From: Pilibacter termitis
GTDB taxonomy: Bacteria > Bacillota > Bacilli > Lactobacillales > Streptococcaceae
Reading direction: 5' to 3'
Assembly: GCF_900167335.1 (NCBI RefSeq)
Contig: NZ_FUXI01000005.1
Span: 94,423 to 132,026, forward strand
Length of the DNA: 37,604 nt
In this document: in pieces, positions 33,309 through 37,604 of the stretch
Numbering within the stretch: position 1 is the stretch's first letter
Layout: every line of letters starts with the position of its first letter
Program-made: the position numbers and the translations under genes
Notes under the pieces: model-generated
The model's input: only the letters and a program-made list of their open reading frames with translations
The model's database searches: none
What the model was told of the DNA's origin: nothing

Positions 33309-33938
33309 GTGATTGAGATTTATTTATTTATCAATCCTATTGGAAACGAAAGTATGCTTGCTGAAAAGCAAACTTTGGCTATTTCTGAAAATGATGAAAA
33401 AAACTTCCATTTTCGTTTTATTCCTGTCGTCAATATGCGTTCTATCAAGGAAACTTTACTTCGTGACGGAATTGTCAGACCTAAAATAGAATTGCTCAAC
33501 CATTTGTTTGAGATAAGCTATTCTGCTGCTTTAGATTTAAAAGCCATTCAACTTCAGGGGAGAAAAAAAGGACGAGAATTTCTTTTGACCTTGCAAGAAG
33601 AAATCAACACTCACAACAGAGAGTATGGAAAAGAATTAGTGCTTGATGTAGTAAATAAAATCGGAGCAAATTTTGAATTGTTTTGCTTGGATCGGCAAAA
33701 TGATTTGGTCAAACGAGCGTTTATCAGCGACCAACAACTCGCACGTGAAATGGGTGTCAGATTATTACCAAGTGCTGTTGCCTACAATTTTGAAAATGAC
33801 GATGATGCCATGCTATTTGAAGATGACTTACCTCAAAGCATTGCTTATTTCTACCAACAAGAGAGAAAAAGAAATACTTCACCATTGAAATTTTCAAAGT
33901 ATTTCTCTCATCACAATACAAATTTAAAATCAAATTAA
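33309..33938 (+). CDS. spxH: SpxH/YjbH-like ClpXP adapter (DsbA-fold, no CxxC)
   Basis: A 209-aa protein resembling YjbH/SpxH, which presents the stress regulator Spx to the ClpXP protease. The N terminus MIEIYLFINPIGNESM aligns with the thioredoxin-fold start of SpxH, but the CxxC redox motif is absent (IGNES instead). Only one cysteine is present (ELFCLD). The C-terminal helical part resembles DsbA-family proteins (LQEEINTHNREYGKEL, AREMGVRLLPSAVAYNF). The start is a GTG with GGAGGTGA five nt upstream. Members from Lactobacillales often lack the cysteines. It ends with a strong terminator. Confidence 0.78.
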   Translation: MIEIYLFINPIGNESMLAEKQTLAISENDEKNFHFRFIPVVNMRSIKETLLRDGIVRPKIELLNHLFEISYSAALDLKAIQLQGRKKGREFLLTLQEEINTHNREYGKELVLDVVNKIGANFELFCLDRQNDLVKRAFISDQQLAREMGVRLLPSAVAYNFENDDDAMLFEDDLPQSIAYFYQQERKRNTSPLKFSKYFSHHNTNLKSN

Positions 33939-33946
33939 ATAAAAAA

Positions 33947-33995
33947 AAAAAATCGCAGAAACTTCATTTGAAAAAATGAAATTTCTGCGATTTTT
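33947..33995. terminator. Bidirectional terminator between spxH and trmB
   Basis: AATCGCAGAAACTTCATTT pairs with AAATGAAATTTCTGCGATT with one mismatch. The stem is flanked by a run of A on the left and of T on the right, so it works for both convergent genes. Confidence 0.92.
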
Positions 33996-34000
33996 CTAGT

Positions 34001-34636
34001 CTAAAACCTCGCCTCCACTCGATAAATCCTCTGTCCTTTAGAAGAAAATTTCTCCTCATATTCTGTCATAATATTTCCCTCATAGTTAGAAGTGTGCAAA
34101 TCTAACCACACTTGCTGGAGTTTCATACCATATTGAGAAAAACTCATGAGCGAGTATTCAAAAAGTCCTTGATTGTCTGTTTTGAAATGAATTTCACCAT
34201 GTGGCACAAGAATCGTCTCAAACGTCGCAAGAAAGCTCTTATACGTGAGTCTACGCTTTTCATGACGTTTTTTATGCCAAGGGTCAGAGAAATTCAAATA
34301 CAGCAAATCCACTTCATTTTCCGCAAAATAATTGGTCAAATCACTGCCGTCAACACGCAATAGCTGAACATTTGGCACATTTGCTTCCAGCACTTTGTCA
34401 AGAGCATAACTAATCACCGACAGCTGAATGTCAATGCCGATATAATTGATTTCAGGGTGTGCTTTTGCCATTTCCGTAATAAATCGCCCTTTGCCACTGC
34501 CCACTTCAATGTGAATAGGGTGGTCATTGCCGAACCGCTCATGCCAGCGACCTCGCCACTCATCAGGGGTTAGCACCACCCAGTCTGGATTTTCTGCGAT
34601 ATATTCTTCCGCACCTTTTCTTTTTCTTACACGCAC
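34001..34636 (-). CDS. trmB: tRNA (guanine-N7-)-methyltransferase
   Basis: Methylates G46 of tRNAs with S-adenosylmethionine. The 211-aa product has the SAM-binding motif [12 protein letters not shown], the acidic GIDIQLSVI, and the catalytic/tRNA region [17 protein letters not shown], all standard for TrmB. I chose the GTG at 34636 (giving [12 protein letters not shown]) because GAGGAAG lies just upstream and family members start this way; an ATG 13 codons upstream is in frame. It is last in a minus-strand yunD-yutD-trmB group, 63 nt after yutD. Confidence 0.94.
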   Translation of the reverse strand: MRVRKRKGAEEYIAENPDWVVLTPDEWRGRWHERFGNDHPIHIEVGSGKGRFITEMAKAHPEINYIGIDIQLSVISYALDKVLEANVPNVQLLRVDGSDLTNYFAENEVDLLYLNFSDPWHKKRHEKRRLTYKSFLATFETILVPHGEIHFKTDNQGLFEYSLMSFSQYGMKLQQVWLDLHTSNYEGNIMTEYEEKFSSKGQRIYRVEARF

Positions 34637-34699
34637 AATTCTTCCTCTTTTCTCATAAAATAATGAGAAAATCATCTTCTGATTTCCTCATTTTATCGT

Positions 34700-35359
34700 T
34701 TAGCCTTTTTGTCGAATGGTAAAGTTTCGTTTTTTCTCGACTTTTGTATATTCTTTTGGCTGATTTTCCTTTTTAGTAGTCGTCTGTTTAAAGACTGGTT
34801 TCACACGTTTTGGCTTTTTCTCGTTGACTGGAGAAATTTTTTCACGTGTATGTGCTTGAGTTTGATTTTGAACTTGACGTTTTTTATTGCCGTAGTTTTT
34901 CCGTTTTTTCTTAGGAGAATACTCTCGTACCTCCTCACTGCGATAACGTTCGTGTTTGCCACCAATGCGTTCTAAAACAAAAAATGCACAACCAAAATTA
35001 CAAAACTCATACAAATAATCTTCTAAAGTATCAATTTTTTGTTCTGCCAATGCTTTTTTATGCGTAGAGTTAAAAAATCCTTTCAAACGAAGTTGTTCAT
35101 ACCCCCAATCGCCCACGACATAGTCATAGCGAGAAAGCACTTCTGAAAAACGCTCGCCTAATTTTTCTGGCTCGAACGCTTCACGATGATTGTAAACCAA
35201 ACGATATTTTCTTTCGCCAATTTGTACGATTTCACCGTCAACGTCCACATTTTCTGGTGTCCAAAGCTTTTTGAGTTTCTTCTCTTGAGCTTTTTCTTCT
35301 TCATGAATTTTATCTAAAGTCGCCTCTAATTCTTGCGACAAATCATGTGTTTTACTCAT
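34700..35359 (-). CDS. yutD: YutD family protein
   Basis: A 219-aa protein of the YutD (DUF1027) family, conserved in Firmicutes, function unknown. The core YRLVYNHREAFEPEKLGERFSE, then SRYDYVVGDWGYEQLRLKGFF and YLYEFCNFGCAFFVLER, is the family signature (about 50-150). The last 80 residues are a highly basic, Lys/Gln/Thr-rich tail without clear fold, longer than in the Bacillus protein, and may bind nucleic acid (inference). I chose the ATG at 35359 because AGGAAA precedes it. It starts 36 nt after the yunD stop and probably shares its transcript. Confidence 0.85.
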   Translation of the reverse strand: MSKTHDLSQELEATLDKIHEEEKAQEKKLKKLWTPENVDVDGEIVQIGERKYRLVYNHREAFEPEKLGERFSEVLSRYDYVVGDWGYEQLRLKGFFNSTHKKALAEQKIDTLEDYLYEFCNFGCAFFVLERIGGKHERYRSEEVREYSPKKKRKNYGNKKRQVQNQTQAHTREKISPVNEKKPKRVKPVFKQTTTKKENQPKEYTKVEKKRNFTIRQKG

Positions 35360-35395
35360 GTTTTCTTTCCTCATGTCTATAAAATACTTCTCCTA

Positions 35396-36784
35396 TTATA
35401 CCGCATTTTCCTCCAATGGAAAAGTCTTAGAAAGATGTTTTGCCAAAACCGTCCGAATAAATTCAGGAAAAAGAAACTCATGTTCGCTATATAGCTCTAT
35501 CGTTGGAAAAAATGGAAGAAACATCAAATGGTCAACCGTTGCAAATGTGTAGTTTTGATCATTCTCCACTTTTTTCCCACAATAATAAACCTCTCTAGTT
35601 TCTTTGTCGAAGAAAATGTTTTGATAGACTAGCTCTCCAAATATTTTGCCACGAAATCCCATGCCGACAACCGCAAACGGTCGCAAAAATGAACGATTTT
35701 TTTCCATTTCATAAATCATTCGCCGAAAATTTTCACCGTCAAGCGTAACCCGAAGAATGTGCATAGGATGTGGCAATGTGCGGTGCAACTCGTCCATGTT
35801 GACGATTCCTTTTGGCAAATCTGTCTGGAGAAGTCCTGTATTCAAAATACTCGCCTCCGTGTTCGCAAAATTTGCAACAGCATTTAGTGTCATTTGTGTT
35901 AAAGGAAAATTATCTTCCGCCTGATTGGTCAAGTCAAAGGGAAGATTGGCGATTTTTTCTTCCTGTAAAAGTGCATGACCTTTATTCATGTAACCCAAAA
36001 TTTCCTTTTCATCTGTGGCAATTTCCCGCATTTCAGCCGTCTTATACGTGTGTGCCTCTTTGCTGACAATTTTCTTTTCCTCTAGCAAAAGTGTCACTTT
36101 GCCAACATATTGCCCAAATTTTCCCGCACCAGTAAGCAATACACCATTTTCCAGTTTGCCATTTTCAAACAAATGATGAGTATGACTGCCTAAAATCACA
36201 TCAATTTCTGGGAATTTTTGAGCAATTCGCTTGTCTGCGTTCACCCCTAAATGACTCATCAAAATCAGCACATCTACCTTTGGTCTAATTCGTTCCACCC
36301 ACTCGTTCATCATCTCTTCTGGATTCAAAATCTTCCAGCCATTCGGCTCATACGTGAGCGGAAACGGAGCAGTAAAAGCAAACAAACCAATTTTTGTTCC
36401 CGAGTTTGTAACGAGAATTTTCTCATCTTTTCGCCAAGTAGGTGGCTCTAAAGTTTCACCGTCCAATAAATTTCCAAGCAATACATCAAAATTCGCCTGT
36501 TCGTACAAATGGTCAAGCACAAATTTTGGATTGCCAATTCCTTCATTGTTGCCAATCGTAACCGCATCATAGCCTGCTTCGTTCATCAGCTCAATACTCT
36601 GTTTTGCGTCTGTCGCCTCCGTAAGTGGATGCCACCTATCAACAAAATCCCCCAAGTCAACCGTCACAACCGTTGTCTGTTCATTTTCCGCTTTCTTCCC
36701 CTCTTGCAAAAACCGCCGCACCTTACACCAATTGTCCAAATGAGAATGAAGATCGCCACTGTGTTGAATAATAATTTTTTCCAT
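35396..36784 (-). CDS. yunD: Metallophosphatase/5'-nucleotidase family protein (YunD-like)
   Basis: A 462-aa two-domain nucleotidase. N-terminal calcineurin-like metallophosphatase motifs: GDLHSH (D11, H13, near the N terminus), VDLGDFVD, GNNEG (family variant of GNHE), MSHLG and GSHTHH. The C-terminal 5'-nucleotidase domain follows (LNTGLLQTDLPKGIVNMDEL, about 315 onward, and NYTFATVDHL). No signal peptide or wall-anchor signal is visible, so unlike surface 5'-nucleotidases it is cytoplasmic, as in YunD. Substrate not shown. First gene of the yunD-yutD-trmB group; its ribosome-binding site is weak (GAG). A TATAAT lies about 55 nt upstream. Confidence 0.88.
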   Translation of the reverse strand: MEKIIIQHSGDLHSHLDNWCKVRRFLQEGKKAENEQTTVVTVDLGDFVDRWHPLTEATDAKQSIELMNEAGYDAVTIGNNEGIGNPKFVLDHLYEQANFDVLLGNLLDGETLEPPTWRKDEKILVTNSGTKIGLFAFTAPFPLTYEPNGWKILNPEEMMNEWVERIRPKVDVLILMSHLGVNADKRIAQKFPEIDVILGSHTHHLFENGKLENGVLLTGAGKFGQYVGKVTLLLEEKKIVSKEAHTYKTAEMREIATDEKEILGYMNKGHALLQEEKIANLPFDLTNQAEDNFPLTQMTLNAVANFANTEASILNTGLLQTDLPKGIVNMDELHRTLPHPMHILRVTLDGENFRRMIYEMEKNRSFLRPFAVVGMGFRGKIFGELVYQNIFFDKETREVYYCGKKVENDQNYTFATVDHLMFLPFFPTIELYSEHEFLFPEFIRTVLAKHLSKTFPLEENAV

Positions 36785-36840
36785 GATTTGCTCGTTTCTG
36801 TTTTTTATAAAGGGTACCCTAAAGAGAATTGTTTTTATTT

Positions 36841-36846
36841 ATTATA
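36841..36846 (-). promoter_or_regulatory. Putative -10 box of yunD
   Basis: Minus-strand TATAAT, preceded by T-rich sequence but with no good -35 box at the normal distance. It places the transcript start about 50 nt before the yunD ATG, with GGGTACCC in the leader. Confidence 0.5.
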
Positions 36847-37016
36847 ACAAATCAATCTTTTTAAGACATTTTTTAGCAGTGCCAAAAAACACCCCAATAC
36901 TAATAAGAATTTTCTGGACTTTTTTCTATGAAAAAGGTAGTGTCCTTCGCCCCTGAAGTCCAAGCGGAGTCACTCACAATTTTCGCCTGCTCGAAATCTT
37001 TTCTAAATTGTTTTAA

Positions 37017-37058
37017 GTTCTCGAACTATTCAATTTTACATGACCTTAACCCTAAAAC
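37017..37058 (-). repeat. Degenerate type II-A repeat-like sequence
   Basis: On the plus strand, GTTCTC then GAACTATTCAATTTTACATG then AC, a six-nt insert CTTAAC, and CCTAAAAC. Compared with the repeat at 1-36, 30 of 36 positions match once the insert is removed; the 22-nt core matches at 19. On the minus strand it is preceded by ATTTGTTA, similar to the ATTTGAG that borders the true first repeat. No second repeat or spacer follows. Either a relic leader-repeat junction or a chance match. Confidence 0.35.
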
Positions 37059-37516
37059 TAACAAATCGCACAAGCTCCATTTAAAAAAACGAATTGCATA
37101 CAGTTTTTCTTACAGTTTCAATTATGGGCACCTCTAAAAATCTTTTATAAAAAAAGTTTTTTACGATATCTAAACATTAAGCGAATTTTGAACTGAACGC
37201 AAGTAAAATGAAAGGAATTTTTATTTATTTAAAACCGAAAGTTCACAATGTTTTTTCTATCAGAAAGCACAAGCAAACATAGACTTTACAAAAAAATAGC
37301 AACAATGCTCATTTCACGTTCAATTGAAAGAAAATACACACAAAATTGTTACAACGGATGAAATCATTTTTAATTAGATTTCTTTAACGAAATTTAAACA
37401 ATAAATAATAATATTGCCATTTTCATCTCTTTATGGTATAAATAACAATAGATTCTTTTTAACCTAGTATTTTTAACATAAAAGAATGCCTACATATTCA
37501 CAAAGTAACACAAAAA

Positions 37517-37604
37517 GAAAAGCGAAGAGGGGCGGTCAGGAGTTTGCAACAGTGAGCCGTGTCGTTTATCTACTCGAAACGCAAGTTTCGAGCGACACTG
37601 CGAA
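37517..37604 (-). repeat. Partial copy of the palindromic element, cut by the window edge
   Basis: Same element as the clusters at 17965, 21213 and 29707, but in the opposite orientation: GAAAAGCGAAGAGGGGCG at the left corresponds to the right end of other units. The inner stem CTCGAAAC and GTTTCGAG is present. The remaining arm lies beyond the right edge. Confidence 0.88.

Larger units (their letters stand above)
36785..37516. other. 732-bp region without a convincing gene
   Basis: The left end is the leader of yunD with a TATAAT on the minus strand at 36841-36846 and a GGGTACCC palindrome near 36814. At 37017-37058 lies a degenerate copy of the type II-A CRISPR repeat (listed separately). 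The rest, about 37070-37510, is very AT-rich with no clear hairpin, promoter pair or ribosome-binding site. A 69-codon frame at 36928-37137 has no ribosome-binding site and an atypical composition. Confidence 0.6.

Noticed and set aside
37017-37110. A second tracrRNA from the degenerate repeat
   Set aside because: No nexus-like segment (AAGG...TCCG) or terminator follows on the plus strand.
36928-37137. 69-codon frame near the right end
   Set aside because: No ribosome-binding site or promoter, no recognisable composition, and it overlaps the degenerate repeat-like sequence.

Overview
The window is low-GC Gram-positive DNA. WxL-domain surface proteins with a DUF916-type partner, Mga-family regulators, a small sortase-substrate-like protein, a YutD/TrmB/YunD housekeeping block and a type II-A CRISPR-Cas locus together point to the Lactobacillales, most likely Enterococcaceae or a close relative. 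IspH is present, which is unusual for lactic acid bacteria but known in Listeria. I see no tRNA, rRNA, prophage or intact insertion sequence.

Region 1 (1-7101) is a complete type II-A CRISPR-Cas locus on the minus strand: cas9, cas1, cas2, csn2, then the leader and the first repeat of an array that leaves the left edge. The tracrRNA lies between cas9 and cas1 on the opposite strand, with its own promoter and terminator. Cas9 is unusually large (1589 aa); the extra length is in the recognition lobe. Region 2 (7226-10458) holds cysK, ispH, a small unknown protein and a small membrane protein. Region 3 (10533-16438) is an oligopeptide ABC transporter, oppBCDF then oppA. A structured intergenic RNA before oppA can be drawn as an H-type pseudoknot.

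Region 4 (16435-31104) is a surface-protein island. It has an Mga-type regulator, a five-gene WxL cluster (three WxL proteins, a DUF916/WxL-interacting protein and a small protein with an LLNTGE sorting-like signal), purA, a secreted sortase-fold protein, a decayed reverse-transcriptase fragment, a second Mga-like regulator and a second secreted sortase-fold protein. Clusters of a roughly 118-bp imperfect palindrome are scattered through the island and reappear at the right edge. Its paired arms change together from copy to copy.

Region 5 (31550-32400) is a second CRISPR array of 12 repeats and 11 spacers. Its repeat is of the type III-A (Csm) kind, ending in ACGGAAAC, with no cas gene beside it. 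Region 6 (32446-36846) is housekeeping: a CYTH protein and an SpxH/YjbH-like ClpXP adapter on the plus strand, then yunD-yutD-trmB on the minus strand. The right end (36785-37516) has no convincing gene but contains a degenerate copy of the type II-A repeat.

How the parts work together (inference): oppABCDF imports peptides. The WxL proteins, the DUF916 protein and the LLNTG protein probably form a cell-surface complex, with the Mga-like proteins as candidate local regulators and the two sortase-fold proteins as candidate partners. Two CRISPR classes seem to coexist in the genome, with any type III machinery outside the window.
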